Counted from the first letter of the stretch, positions 6,988 to 14,777 are shown. The stretch: 20,911 nt of DNA from Planctomycetota bacterium (GCA_022563615.1 JADFMZ010000010.1:1-20911), one strand, 5' to 3'. The notes: a model not told the origin generated them from the letters alone. Program-made: numbers and translations.

Positions 6988-7407
6988 ATGCCGCTGATGC
7001 CCAAACGTGTGAAGTGGCGCAAGAGCCAGCGCGGCAAGATTCGCGGGTTGGCCACCAAGGGCAACACGGTGGCGTTCGGAGAATATGGCCTGCAAAGCCT
7101 GGCGCCTGGCTGGGTCACAGCTCGTCAGATTGAGGCGGGCCGGGTGGCTGCCACTCATTACCTCCACCGGGAGGGCAAGGTGTATGTCCGAATTTTTCCG
7201 CACAAGCCGGTGTCCTCGAAGCCACTGGAGACTCGGATGGGCAAGGGCAAGGGCGATCCTGAGTTCTGGGTGGCCTGTGTGCGGGAGGGAACGGTGCTGT
7301 ACGAAGTCGGTGGAGTGGAGGAAGAGGTAGCACGCAATGCGCTGGTTCGTGTGGCCTCCAAGATGCCGTACCGGTGTCGTTTCGTGAAACGGCGGCATGG
7401 GCTGTAG
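6988..7407 (+). CDS. rplP: 50S ribosomal protein L16
   Basis: The 139-residue product has the L16 start MPLMPKRVKWRKSQRG and continues with VAFGEYGLQSLAPGWVTARQIEAGRVA, then VYVRIFPHKPVSSKPLETRMGKGKG, the loop that reaches the A-site tRNA. It is needed for A-site function and late 50S assembly. The ATG follows AAGAGGT at a good distance. A 96-bp spacer upstream separates it from rpsC; it contains an imperfect run of GGTCCC/GGTGCC units (about 6940-6965) and no other clear element. rpmC follows after 20 nt. Confidence 0.97.
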   Translation: MPLMPKRVKWRKSQRGKIRGLATKGNTVAFGEYGLQSLAPGWVTARQIEAGRVAATHYLHREGKVYVRIFPHKPVSSKPLETRMGKGKGDPEFWVACVREGTVLYEVGGVEEEVARNALVRVASKMPYRCRFVKRRHGL

Positions 7408-7427
7408 CCCCCAAGGACGCAGGTAGG

Positions 7428-7667
7428 ATGAAGGCCAACGAAATTCGAGAGATGAAGTCGGTGGAGCTGCACGGCGAATTGGAGCGCGTGCGGCGGCACT
7501 TGTTTGACTTGCGAACGCAGGCGGTCACGGAGAAGTTGGAGAATCCGCACCAGCTCAAGGCCGTCCGTCATGACATCGCTCGGATTCTGACCATCCTGCA
7601 TGAGCGGGGTGAAACCGGAATCGAGCAGATGCAACGGCACCTTGAGTCGATGGCCGTCGGAGGGTAA
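7428..7667 (+). CDS. rpmC: 50S ribosomal protein L29
   Basis: L29 is a small coiled-coil protein at the tunnel exit beside L23. From the ATG at 7428 the product is 79 residues: it starts MKANEIREMKSVELHGELE, then RRHLFDLRTQAVTEKLENPHQLKAVRHDIARILTILHE, the two-helix L29 fold. The frame is open back to 7374 within rplP, but AGGTAGG directly before 7428 and the family N-terminus support the shorter form. It carries about 10-15 residues beyond the usual L29 end (QMQRHLESMAVGG). Confidence 0.93.
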   Translation: MKANEIREMKSVELHGELERVRRHLFDLRTQAVTEKLENPHQLKAVRHDIARILTILHERGETGIEQMQRHLESMAVGG

Positions 7668-7725
7668 GGCATTCAGCACGACGTTCGTCGGCCGTCGCGG
7701 CCGCCGAACCGTACGAAGTGAACCA

Positions 7726-8022
7726 ATGGTTATGGCCAACGAACCGGGACAAACTAAGATAGCGTCGGGTCGCCTACGCGGGCATCGTGATCGGCGCATC
7801 GGCACCGTGATTGCGGACAAAGGTCAAAAGACGATCCGGGTTCGCTACAATTACAACGTGAAACACCCTATTTACGGAAAGTACTATCGCCGATCCACGA
7901 CGCTGCACACGCACGATGAATCGAACCAGGCCAAGGTCGGCGATGTTGTGGAAGTGGTCTCCTGCCGCCGCAGGTCGAAGCTTAAGTGTTGGCGGCTGAC
8001 GCGGATCATTCGAACGTCGTAA
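7726..8022 (+). CDS. rpsQ: 30S ribosomal protein S17
   Basis: S17 is an OB-fold primary binder of 16S rRNA. The 98-residue product contains SGRLRGHRDRRIGTVIADKG, VRYNYNVKHPIYGKYYRRST and HDESNQAKVGDVVEVVSCRR, the S17 signatures, then LKCWRLTRII. Start choice lies between ATG 7726 and ATG 7732 (MVMANEP or MANEP); neither has a strong Shine-Dalgarno, and 7726 has a weak GAAG upstream. The open frame back to 7600 overlaps rpmC and is not family-like. Confidence 0.94.
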   Translation: MVMANEPGQTKIASGRLRGHRDRRIGTVIADKGQKTIRVRYNYNVKHPIYGKYYRRSTTLHTHDESNQAKVGDVVEVVSCRRRSKLKCWRLTRIIRTS

Positions 8023-8083
8023 CAGGATGGCGCCCGGCCAAGGCCGGCCGTTGCTGTTGGTAACCGGAGTTGGAACGCCACAG

Positions 8084-8500
8084 ATGATTCAGATGCAAAC
8101 GATGGTGGACGTGGCTGACAACACCGGCGCCAAAGTTGCCATGGTGATTACTGTTTATAAAGGTAGCACGGCGGGTCGAGGGAAGCGCCGCCTGAAGACC
8201 GCGGGGCTGGGCGACATTGTCCTGGTCACGGTGAAAAAGGCGCTGCCCAACAGCGAGTTTACCGGCGGGACGGACCGCAAGGATCGGTCCAAGCGTCGCA
8301 AGGCCAAGGCTGTCGTGGTGCGGGTCAAGGCGCCGACGCGGCGTGTGGATGGCAGCTATGTGCGGTTCGACCACAACGCGGTGGTGCTGCTGGACGACAA
8401 GGGTGAGCCGCGTGGCACGCGCATCTTCGGCGCGGTGGCCCGGGAGCTTCGCGAGAAGAACTTCATGAAGATCGTCTCGCTGGCGGAAGAGGTGGTTTGA
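8084..8500 (+). CDS. rplN: 50S ribosomal protein L14
   Basis: L14 lies at the subunit interface and is the target of RsfS-type silencing factors. From the ATG at 8084 the product is 138 residues: MIQMQTMVDVADNTGAKVAM opens it, and RTIFG-type C-terminal elements (RGTRIFGAVARELREKNFMKIVSLAEEVV) close it. It is about 15 residues longer than the E. coli protein because of two expansions: KGSTAGRGKRRLKTAGLGD replaces the shorter GGS-AGVGD loop, and NSEFTGGTDRKDRSKRRK replaces the short KKGD turn. The longer frame from 8027 is rejected because L14 begins at MIQ. Confidence 0.95.
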   Translation: MIQMQTMVDVADNTGAKVAMVITVYKGSTAGRGKRRLKTAGLGDIVLVTVKKALPNSEFTGGTDRKDRSKRRKAKAVVVRVKAPTRRVDGSYVRFDHNAVVLLDDKGEPRGTRIFGAVARELREKNFMKIVSLAEEVV

Positions 8501-8506
8501 CCGGCA

Positions 8507-8866
8507 ATGTCGCGGAACATTTGCAAAAACGATATGGTGGAGGTGATCTCGGGTGATCATCGTGGGGCCCGCGGGAAGGTGCTTCGCGTGGATCCGAAGC
8601 GCCAGAAGGTCGTGGTGGAGGGCGTGAACCTTGTGTTCCGTCACATTCGCCCGACGCGAAGGAACCCGCAGGGCGGGCGCATCCAGAAAGAAGCATCGAT
8701 CCATATTTCCAATGTGCTTCCGTACGATTCGGGCGCTGGCAAGGGCCTGCGCGTGCATTTTGAGGTTCAGAACGATTCGAAAGGTCGGGTGGTGACGAAG
8801 CGCCGCGTTACTCGCGCCGGTACGGCGCTGCATACGTTGACCCGAGCGGAGCGGGCGGCTCCTTAA
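8507..8866 (+). CDS. rplX: 50S ribosomal protein L24
   Basis: The 119-residue product has the KOW motif early (KNDMVEVISGDHRGARGKVLRVDPKRQKVVVEGVN), then RHIRPTRRNPQGGRIQKEASIHISNV, typical of L24, an assembly initiator of the 50S subunit. The ATG follows the rplN stop after 6 nt with only a weak ribosome binding site, so coupling is likely. The C-terminal stretch after VTKRR (VTRAGTALHTLTRAERAAP) is longer than in many L24 proteins. Confidence 0.95.
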   Translation: MSRNICKNDMVEVISGDHRGARGKVLRVDPKRQKVVVEGVNLVFRHIRPTRRNPQGGRIQKEASIHISNVLPYDSGAGKGLRVHFEVQNDSKGRVVTKRRVTRAGTALHTLTRAERAAP

Positions 8867-8883
8867 GTTAAACGGATATTCTC

Positions 8884-9441
8884 ATGGCCCGGTTGTTGGA
8901 ATCGTATAAAACTGAGATCGCCGCGGCGCTTCGGACGGAGTTGGGGATTGCCAATCCCATGTCCGTGCCGAAGCTGAGCAAGGTGGTGGTCTCGATGGGG
9001 ACCGGCTCACCGATGCAGGATAAGAATCGTCTACCCGCGGCTGTGGAGGATCTGGCTCGCGTGACGGGGCAGAAGCCGCAGATTCGGCGGGCCCGACGGG
9101 CGGTCTCGAATTTCAAGATTCGTGAAGAGCATGAAGTCGGGTGCCGGGTGACCTTGCGTGGCCGGCGGATGTACGAGTTTGTAGATCGTTTGTTCAATGC
9201 AGCCATGCCCCGTATGCGTGACTTTCGCGGTCTTAACCCTCGAAGTTTCGACGGGCGCGGCAACTATTCGATGGGCATCCCGGATCAATCGATTTTCGCC
9301 GAGATCGACATCGGCAAGATTACGTACAACCAGGGCATGAACATTACGTTTGTCACCACGGCTCAGAGTGACGCGCACGCTCGGGCGCTGCTGGTTCGCT
9401 TGGGTCTGCCGTTGAGGAAAACCGAGGAGCAGAGCAACTGA
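8884..9441 (+). CDS. rplE: 50S ribosomal protein L5
   Basis: L5 (185 residues) binds 5S rRNA and contacts P-site tRNA and S13. Signatures are PKLSKVVVSMGTG, TGQKPQIRRARRAVSNFKIRE, GCRVTLRGRRMYEFVDRL, PRMRDFRGLNPRSFDGRGNYSMGI and a C-terminal GMNITFVTTA. The start at 8884 has little Shine-Dalgarno (GGA in ACGGATATTCTC) and follows rplX by 17 nt. The stop overlaps the rpsN start in a TGATG arrangement, which indicates coupling. Confidence 0.96.
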   Translation: MARLLESYKTEIAAALRTELGIANPMSVPKLSKVVVSMGTGSPMQDKNRLPAAVEDLARVTGQKPQIRRARRAVSNFKIREEHEVGCRVTLRGRRMYEFVDRLFNAAMPRMRDFRGLNPRSFDGRGNYSMGIPDQSIFAEIDIGKITYNQGMNITFVTTAQSDAHARALLVRLGLPLRKTEEQSN

Positions 9442-9626
9442 TGGCGACGAAGGCGTGGATCTATAAGGCGAACCTAAAGCCGAAGTTCAAGTGTCGCGTG
9501 GTCCGGCGCTGCCAGCTCTGCGGCCGATCCCGCGCGGTGTATCGAAAGTTTAGGATTTGCCGGATCTGTTTTCGGACGCTTGCCCATGCGGGCATGATTC
9601 CCGGGATACGCAAGGCCAGTTGGTAA
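9441..9626 (+). CDS. rpsN: 30S ribosomal protein S14, zinc-binding type
   Basis: This is the short 61-residue type-Z S14, with zinc ligands C24-x2-C27 and C40-x2-C43 around a basic ribbon and the closing GMIPGIRKASW. S14 joins S3 and S10 in the late-assembling 30S head. An extra Cys18 precedes the ribbon. Bacteria that also carry a zinc-free S14 can exchange the two under zinc limitation; no second copy is visible here. The start shares a base with the rplE stop. Confidence 0.95.
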   Translation: MATKAWIYKANLKPKFKCRVVRRCQLCGRSRAVYRKFRICRICFRTLAHAGMIPGIRKASW

Positions 9627-9781
9627 ACATTCGCAAACAAGGGTGCTAGGTTAGGACCGTCTATCAAGACGTGGTTCGAAGCGCCCACGACACTGAGATG
9701 TTGGCGCAGGCTGAAGCCTGCGGCTCGGTTTTGTCGGAGTGACTTAGGATTTTCACCATCGTAATTCGTTAGGTTGACACT
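9627..9781 (+). other. 155-bp spacer with a TGAA-apex hairpin
   Basis: The spacer between rpsN and rpsH contains one clear hairpin, cgcaggc (9705-9711) with gcctgcg (9716-9722) and apex TGAA. No convincing promoter or T-tract is seen. S14 and S8 genes are usually close together, so this spacer probably reflects insertion of a small palindromic repeat like those elsewhere in the window. Confidence 0.5.
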
Positions 9782-10177
9782 ATGTGGTCTGATCCGATTG
9801 CCGACATGCTGACCCGGATTCGCAACGCCGCCCGCGTGCGGCGCAAAGAGGTCAAAATCCCGTCCTCCAAACTGAAGGTGGGAATTGCGCGGGTGTTGCG
9901 GGATGAAGGCTATATCCACGGGTACGACGTGATCGAGGACAACAAGCAGGGTATTTTGCGTATCGACTTGAAATACGGTCCGCGCGGCGAGGACGTGATG
10001 CACCGTATCGACCGCTCTTCGCGTCCGGGCCGTCGGCTGTATCGGAAGGTGGATGATCTCCCGCACGTTTTGGACGGGTTGGGTGTTGCGATTGTTTCGA
10101 CCTCCAGGGGTATCCTGAGCGATCGGGAATGTCGCGAGCAACACGTCGGTGGGGAGCTTCTTTGCACCGTTCATTAG
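9782..10177 (+). CDS. rpsH: 30S ribosomal protein S8
   Basis: S8 (131 residues) binds the central domain of 16S rRNA and in E. coli represses the spc operon. The product begins MWSDPIADMLTRIRNAARV and contains KIPSSKLKVGIARVLRDEGYI, then ILRIDLKYGPRG and SRPGRRLYRKVDDLPHVLDGLG and ends GVAIVSTSRGILSDRECREQHVGGELLCTVH, all standard. It is preceded by a long spacer and only a weak AGG upstream of ATG. The TAG stop lies within the first unit of a 15-bp tandem duplication. Confidence 0.96.
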   Translation: MWSDPIADMLTRIRNAARVRRKEVKIPSSKLKVGIARVLRDEGYIHGYDVIEDNKQGILRIDLKYGPRGEDVMHRIDRSSRPGRRLYRKVDDLPHVLDGLGVAIVSTSRGILSDRECREQHVGGELLCTVH

Positions 10178-10205
10178 AAACAAGAACGTTAGAAACAAGA
10201 ACGTT
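10176..10205 (+). repeat. 15-bp perfect tandem duplication overlapping the rpsH stop
   Basis: The 15-mer agaaacaagaacgtt occurs at 10176-10190 and again directly adjacent at 10191-10205. The first unit begins with the last two bases of the rpsH TAG. Both copies are identical, suggesting a recent slippage event in the rpsH-rplF spacer. Confidence 0.85.
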
Positions 10206-10253
10206 GGCGTTGGATCGGTCGGCAGTGGCCGACGTGAATGAAGGCGGTGGGCG

Positions 10254-10850
10254 GTGTCGCGGATAGGCGTAAAACCGATTCCCGTTCCGACGGCGGTTAC
10301 GGTGAAGGTGGTCGGGCAGGATGTGACGGTTTCCGGCCCCAAGGGAAGTTCCACGTGGCAGTTTCCGTCAACGGCTTCGGTGTCGTTTGACGAGGGCTCG
10401 CGCCGGGTTCAGGTGACGCGGAAGGATGAGACCAAGCAGAGCAAGGCGAATCACGGGTTGACGCGGGCGCTGATCGCCAACATGGTCCTCGGGGTTTTTG
10501 CCGGGTTTGAGAAACGGCTGCAGATTTTCGGCACCGGGTACAACTGCAAGCTGGTCGGGCGTGTGCTGCATTTGAATATCGGCTTTTCCGGAAGGCGTCG
10601 CGGATTGGGTTCACAGTTTGAAGTCCCCGTGCCGGAGGCGCTGGAGGTCGTGATTGAACGGGAGGCCGCCCGCGGCGACAACGAGCCGGCCCAGCTATTG
10701 ATCAAAGGGTATGACAAACAACAGGTTGGGGAGTTCGCGGCCGAGATTCGAGCCCTGCGTAAGACGGACCCCTACAAGGGCAAAGGGATTCGCTACGAGG
10801 GCGAAGTGATTCGGCGTAAGCAAGGGAAGGCCATGGCGGGCTCTACCTAG
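10254..10850 (+). CDS. rplF: 50S ribosomal protein L6
   Basis: L6 (198 residues) consists of two related domains near the sarcin-ricin loop region. It starts MSRIGVKPIPVP, then VTVSGPKGSSTWQFP, the first-domain ending HGLTRALIANMVLGVFAGFEKRLQIFGTGYN, and the second-domain signature GYDKQQVGEFAAEIRALRKTDPYKGKGIRYEGE. The start is GTG at 10254 with AAGGCGGTGGGCG upstream, and no in-frame ATG fits better. The loop REAARGDNEPAQLLI is a little longer than average. Spacers on both sides (76 and 102 bp) are longer than usual for this operon; the downstream one shows no clear element. Confidence 0.95.
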   Translation: MSRIGVKPIPVPTAVTVKVVGQDVTVSGPKGSSTWQFPSTASVSFDEGSRRVQVTRKDETKQSKANHGLTRALIANMVLGVFAGFEKRLQIFGTGYNCKLVGRVLHLNIGFSGRRRGLGSQFEVPVPEALEVVIEREAARGDNEPAQLLIKGYDKQQVGEFAAEIRALRKTDPYKGKGIRYEGEVIRRKQGKAMAGST

Positions 10851-10952
10851 CCTGGCCCCTGCCCGATCGTGGTTGCTCATTGGTGGCTTGGTCGGCGCGT
10901 TCGGATGGTTCGGCGCTTGCGCGTCGGAGGTCGTTGGTAGGCGGCAGGTGTT

Positions 10953-11321
10953 ATGAGATCGAGTGGACTCAAGGAAAAACGAAGGCGGCGCCGCAAGCTC
11001 GGCATCCGCAAGCGGATTCGCGGTACGGGCGGAAAGCCTCGGCTGGTCGTCTTTCGCAGCCTTCAAAACATTTACGCTCAGATCATCAACGACGATTTGG
11101 GCGTGACGTTGTGCGAGGCGAGCACGCAGAGCCGCGAGTTGCGCGACAAAATTGCGGCTGGGGGAAACGCCGCCGCCGCCAAGGTTGTGGGAACGGCGCT
11201 TGCTCAGCGGGCGAAGGAAAAGAGCATCGAAACGGTTTGCTTCGATCGTAGCGGGTATCGATACCATGGTCGGGTCAAGGCCCTGGCTGATGCGGTGCGT
11301 GAGGGCGGGATCGTTTTTTAA
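10953..11321 (+). CDS. rplR: 50S ribosomal protein L18
   Basis: L18 (122 residues) binds 5S rRNA with L5 and L25. The highly basic start (KEKRRRRRKLGIRKRIRGTGGKPRLVVFRSLQNIYAQIINDD) and the end (GYRYHGRVKALADAVREGGIVF) are diagnostic, with VVGTALAQRAKEKSIETVCFDRSG between. The ATG has a CAGGTG upstream. A 142-bp spacer to rpsE follows. Confidence 0.96.
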   Translation: MRSSGLKEKRRRRRKLGIRKRIRGTGGKPRLVVFRSLQNIYAQIINDDLGVTLCEASTQSRELRDKIAAGGNAAAAKVVGTALAQRAKEKSIETVCFDRSGYRYHGRVKALADAVREGGIVF

Positions 11322-11327
11322 GTTATT

Positions 11328-11437
11328 GGGCAGAGCCCTTTTGGGAACGGTTGGGGCGCCGGCAAGATCGACTGGACTTCAATCCAGCGGCTTGTTTGGG
11401 TTGGAGCGCCCTGGAGACCTCCGTCGAGAACCGACGG
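11328..11437 (+). other. rplR-rpsE spacer with three small hairpins
   Basis: Three small stem-loops lie in the 142-bp spacer. The first is gggc (11328-11331) with gccc (11335-11338), followed by TTTT, a very short terminator-like unit. The second is ctgga (11372-11376) with tccag (11383-11387), whose apex reads TTGAAG on the minus strand. The third is ccgtcg (11421-11426) with cgacgg (11432-11437). None is strong alone. The second resembles the TGAA-apex palindromes of two other spacers. Confidence 0.35.
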
Positions 11438-11463
11438 GTTGAGAGAATTTTTGGCAGGTTCCG

Positions 11464-11991
11464 ATGCCTTCATTTAGATCGCAGAAAACGGATAGATCTC
11501 AGAAACCTGAGAAAAAGGCGATTGAAGAGATCGTCGTAAGGGTCTTTCGCTGCGCGACGGTTGTTCGTGGCGGGCGTCGCTTCAGTTTCGGTGCTCTGGT
11601 TGTGGCTGGGGACCGGAAAGGGCGCGTGGGGATCGGCTATGGAAAGTCGGTCGAGGTTCCCTCAGCAGTGGAGAAGGGCAAGAAGATTGCCACCAAGGAG
11701 ATGGTGCCGATCAAGTTGGTACGCGGGACCTTGCCTCACCGGGTCATCGGTCGATACGGCGCCAGCAAGGTTGTGATGCTACCCGCCAGCGCGGGTACCG
11801 GCGTGATCGCGGGAGCGAGCGTTCGGGCGGTGCTGGAGTTGGCCGGCGTGCATGACGTGCTTACCAAGAGCTACGGGTCCAACGGCGCGAAGAATCTGGT
11901 GCGCGCCACGCTGGCTGGATTACGGCAATTAGTGAGCCGTGAAGAAGTCGAGGAGCTTCGAGGCGTTCGGCTGGCGGGTGGCCGAGGATGA
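11464..11991 (+). CDS. rpsE: 30S ribosomal protein S5
   Basis: S5 (175 residues) contributes to the mRNA entry helicase and to decoding accuracy. It has the double-stranded RNA-binding-type N-domain (VRVFRCATVVRGGRRFSFGALVVAGDRKGRVGIGYGKSVEVPSAVEKG) and the C-domain with PASAGTGVIAGASVRAVLELAGVHDVLTKSYGSNGAKNLVRATLAGL. The ATG at 11464 has GGCAGG upstream. The stop overlaps the rplO start as ATGA. In most operons rpmD (L30) lies here; there is no room for it. Confidence 0.96.
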   Translation: MPSFRSQKTDRSQKPEKKAIEEIVVRVFRCATVVRGGRRFSFGALVVAGDRKGRVGIGYGKSVEVPSAVEKGKKIATKEMVPIKLVRGTLPHRVIGRYGASKVVMLPASAGTGVIAGASVRAVLELAGVHDVLTKSYGSNGAKNLVRATLAGLRQLVSREEVEELRGVRLAGGRG

Positions 11992-12437
11992 ATATTACGG
12001 AGATCACGCAATCCGCGGGTTCGGACAAGCGTAGCAAGCGCGTGGGCCGAGGTCGGGGAAGCGGCAAGGGCAAGACGTGTGGTCGCGGGCACAAAGGAGC
12101 GGGCCAGCGCGCCGGCTGGGGCGGGAAGATTCTTCGGGAAGGCGGTCAGATGCCGGCTTTTCGACGCATTCCCAAGCGCGGTTTCAACAACGCCATTTTT
12201 GCGACGCGCTACCATGTGGTCAACGTGAGCGACCTCGAAACAAGATACGAAGCCGACGCGGAGGTGACGCTCGAGTCGCTGCGCGAGGTGGGATTGATTC
12301 GCGATTTTCGCAAGCCGGTCAAGATTCTGGGCAACGGCACGTTGACCAAGAAACTGAATGTGGACGCGGCTAAGTTCAGCGGTAAGGCCGTCGAGAAAAT
12401 TGAGGCGGCTGGCGGGAGCGCACGGATCGTCCCGTGA
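11988..12437 (+). CDS. rplO: 50S ribosomal protein L15
   Basis: L15 (149 residues) is a late 50S assembly protein. The glycine/arginine-rich start (KRVGRGRGSGKGKTCGRGHKGAGQRAGWGG) and FRRIPKRGFNN are diagnostic, and the C-terminal domain contains VKILGNGTLTKKLNVDAAKFSGKAVEKIEAAGGSARIV. It starts inside the rpsE stop (ATGA), so it is translationally coupled to S5, and it is followed by secY after 38 nt. Confidence 0.96.
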   Translation: MNITEITQSAGSDKRSKRVGRGRGSGKGKTCGRGHKGAGQRAGWGGKILREGGQMPAFRRIPKRGFNNAIFATRYHVVNVSDLETRYEADAEVTLESLREVGLIRDFRKPVKILGNGTLTKKLNVDAAKFSGKAVEKIEAAGGSARIVP

Positions 12438-12475
12438 ACCAGGCGGCGCGGCGCGTAACAGGATCGAAGTAGAGC

Positions 12476-13846
12476 ATGTTCGGCACACTATTGAACATTT
12501 TCAAGATTCCCGAGCTTCGCAACAAGATCCTGTTTACGTTGGGGATGCTGGCGACCTATCGGATCGGCTTTTGCGTGCCGGTGCCGGGTGTGGATCAGGA
12601 AAAAATGAATCGCCTGATGCCGACGGAGAGCGGCGGGCTGGGCGACCTGATTAACTACTTCCAGATTTTTACCGGGGGCAACTTGAGCCAGAGCACGATC
12701 TTCGGCCTGGGCATCATGCCGTATATCTCCGCCTCGATCATTTTTCAACTCCTGGTGACGGTGGTGCCGTCGCTCGAGAAGCTTCAGCAGGAAGGAGACA
12801 GCGGTCGCAAGAAGATTCAGGAATACACGCGCTATGCGACGGTAGGCCTGTGCCTGATCAACGCGATGGTCTGGATGCGCTATCTGGGCAGTCAAGACCT
12901 GATTTTTGCACACTACACCGGCAGCTTTTTCGGCATGTCCTTTACCTACATGGTCATGTCGTTGCTGATTCTTACGACCGGGACGGTTTTTCTGATGTGG
13001 CTGGGCGAGCAGATCGACGAGTACGGCATCGGGAACGGAATCTCACTAATCATTATGGGTGGGATTGTCGCGCAGATGCCCACGGCGGCTCTTTATGTCT
13101 ACCAGAACATGAGCTTCAAGAGTTCGTCGCAGGCGGGTACGATGGACCTGCCCAAGGTGCTTTTCATCGTGTTGATGTTTGTGTCCGTCGTTGCGGGGGC
13201 GATCCTGATCACCCAGGCGCAGCGCCGTATCCCGATCCAGCAGGCCAAGCAGACTCGCGGTCGTCGCGTGTATGGAGGCCAGCGCCACTACCTGCCGCTG
13301 CGGGTCAACCACGGGGGCGTCATGCCGATCATCTTTGCCAGCTCGATGCTGATTTTTCCGGGAATTATTTTCGGCGCGTTGGCCAGCGCCTGGCCCAATT
13401 CGTTCTGGTTCTTTTGGCGCGATGCGTTCATGACGGGTGGGTATCTGTACATCCTCATGTACATCGTGGCGATCTATTTCTTCGCCTACTTTTGGACAAC
13501 GGTTCAGTTTCGCCCCAAAGAGATGGCCAACAATCTGCGCGACTACGGCAGCTTCATCCCCGGCCTGCGTCCGGGGAAACGAACGGCTGACTACCTGGAA
13601 CGGGTGATGGGGCGCATCACCTATGTGGGCGCCGGGTTCCTGGCGATCATCGCGATCATCCCGACGTTGGTCGCGCAATCGATGCAAATTCCGTTTATGG
13701 TATCCGCCTTCCTGGGAGGGACGGGCTTGTTGATTGTGGTGAGCGTAACGCTTGATCTGGTCCAGCGCGTCGAAGCGAACCTGATCATGCGCAACTACCC
13801 CGGGTTCTTAGGGAACGAAGGGCCGATCAAGGGTTCGCGGTCCTAG
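12476..13846 (+). CDS. secY: Protein translocase subunit SecY
   Basis: SecY (456 residues) is the channel of the Sec translocon in the cytoplasmic membrane. Ten hydrophobic segments can be placed, the first near 18-36, with the plug region about 55-75. The second segment carries GIMPYISASIIFQLL (79-93). The cytosolic C4 loop (QAQRRIPIQQAKQ, 248-260, then NHGGVMPIIFASS) and the C5 loop with GSFIPGLRPGKRTADYLERV (358-377), which contacts SecA and the ribosome, are intact. Its place after rplO is standard. The ATG at 12476 has a weak GAAGTAGAG upstream. No adk follows. Confidence 0.97.
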   Translation: MFGTLLNIFKIPELRNKILFTLGMLATYRIGFCVPVPGVDQEKMNRLMPTESGGLGDLINYFQIFTGGNLSQSTIFGLGIMPYISASIIFQLLVTVVPSLEKLQQEGDSGRKKIQEYTRYATVGLCLINAMVWMRYLGSQDLIFAHYTGSFFGMSFTYMVMSLLILTTGTVFLMWLGEQIDEYGIGNGISLIIMGGIVAQMPTAALYVYQNMSFKSSSQAGTMDLPKVLFIVLMFVSVVAGAILITQAQRRIPIQQAKQTRGRRVYGGQRHYLPLRVNHGGVMPIIFASSMLIFPGIIFGALASAWPNSFWFFWRDAFMTGGYLYILMYIVAIYFFAYFWTTVQFRPKEMANNLRDYGSFIPGLRPGKRTADYLERVMGRITYVGAGFLAIIAIIPTLVAQSMQIPFMVSAFLGGTGLLIVVSVTLDLVQRVEANLIMRNYPGFLGNEGPIKGSRS

Positions 13847-13946
13847 TCGGGCCTGGAATGGCCCCAACGGCGGGTCGGGATCCTCGGCCTCTGCGGATGT
13901 GGTCGCAGCGGGGAGTTCGATCGTTTTGCCGGCGGGCAGGCGGCCA

Positions 13947-14777
13947 ATGAAAGAGATGGACCGACAGAGACGGACGGTGAGTACGAAGCGAGCTCGGGGC
14001 GTGATACTCAAGAGCGCTCGAGAGCTCGAGTTGATGCGGACCGCCGGTCGCGTGGTGCATAGCGTGCTGTCGCGGATGGCGGAATTGGCTGTGCCAGGGG
14101 CGACCACCGGCGAATTGAATGAAGTCGCTGAGGAGATGATTGCCAAGGCCGGTGGCGAGGCTTTGTTTAAGGGGGTGGAAAACCCCCAGGCGCGTTTCGC
14201 GTTTCCGGCGGCGCTGTGCACGAGCGTGAATGAGGAACTGGTCCACGGGATTCCCGGGGAACGCGTCTTGGTGCAAGGCGATATTGTGAGCATCGATTGT
14301 GGAGTGCGAATTGCGGGCTATTGTGGTGATTCAGCCGTAACGCTGGCGATCGGCGACGTTTCGGATGCCGTCCGTCACCTCATGGTCGTGACGCAACAGG
14401 CTCTGGATCGAGCGATCGAGATGATGAAGCCTGGCCGAATGTGGAGCGAGGTGGCGTCGAACATCCAGGCTGTTGTTGAGGGTGAAGGGTTGTCGGTGGT
14501 TCGCGATTTCGTGGGACACGGGATCGGTCGGAACATGCACGAGGAACCGAAAGTTCCTAACTATTGGGATCGGCGGCAGAAGCTTGCGGATTTCGAGTTG
14601 GTTCCGGGAATGGTTCTGGCGGTCGAGCCGATGGTGAACCAGGGCGCCTACGCCGTCGAGTACCGCGACCCGGATCGGTGGGTGGTGGTAACGAAGGATC
14701 GGAAATACGCGGCCCATTACGAGCACACGGTGGCGATTACGACAGACGGCGCCGACGTGCTGACGGATGGCCGATGA
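13947..14777 (+). CDS. map: Methionine aminopeptidase, type I
   Basis: Removes the initiator methionine from nascent proteins. All five metal ligands are visible (numbered from this start): D117 in SIDCG, D128 in YCGDSAV, H191 in GHGIG, E227 in AVEPMV and E259 in HYEHTV. His100 (VHGIP) and His198 (MHEEP) match the substrate-site histidines. Spacings agree with E. coli MetAP except for an insertion of about three residues before E227. Start is uncertain: GTG 13899, ATG 13947, ATG 13956 and GTG 13977 are all in frame, and the family core begins only near VILKSARELELMRTAG. I take 13947 (276 residues). It lies directly after secY, without adk. Confidence 0.93.
   Translation: MKEMDRQRRTVSTKRARGVILKSARELELMRTAGRVVHSVLSRMAELAVPGATTGELNEVAEEMIAKAGGEALFKGVENPQARFAFPAALCTSVNEELVHGIPGERVLVQGDIVSIDCGVRIAGYCGDSAVTLAIGDVSDAVRHLMVVTQQALDRAIEMMKPGRMWSEVASNIQAVVEGEGLSVVRDFVGHGIGRNMHEEPKVPNYWDRRQKLADFELVPGMVLAVEPMVNQGAYAVEYRDPDRWVVVTKDRKYAAHYEHTVAITTDGADVLTDGR

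Noticed and set aside
6187..7398. Minus-strand ORF of 403 codons opposite rpsC and rplP
   Set aside because: It spans two well-identified genes and the spacer between them, shows low-complexity His/Leu/Pro/Arg composition and no family signature.
11328..11342. gggc-aga-gccc followed by TTTT as an intrinsic terminator after rplR
   Set aside because: The stem is only 4 bp and the T-run only four bases, and the operon clearly continues into rpsE.
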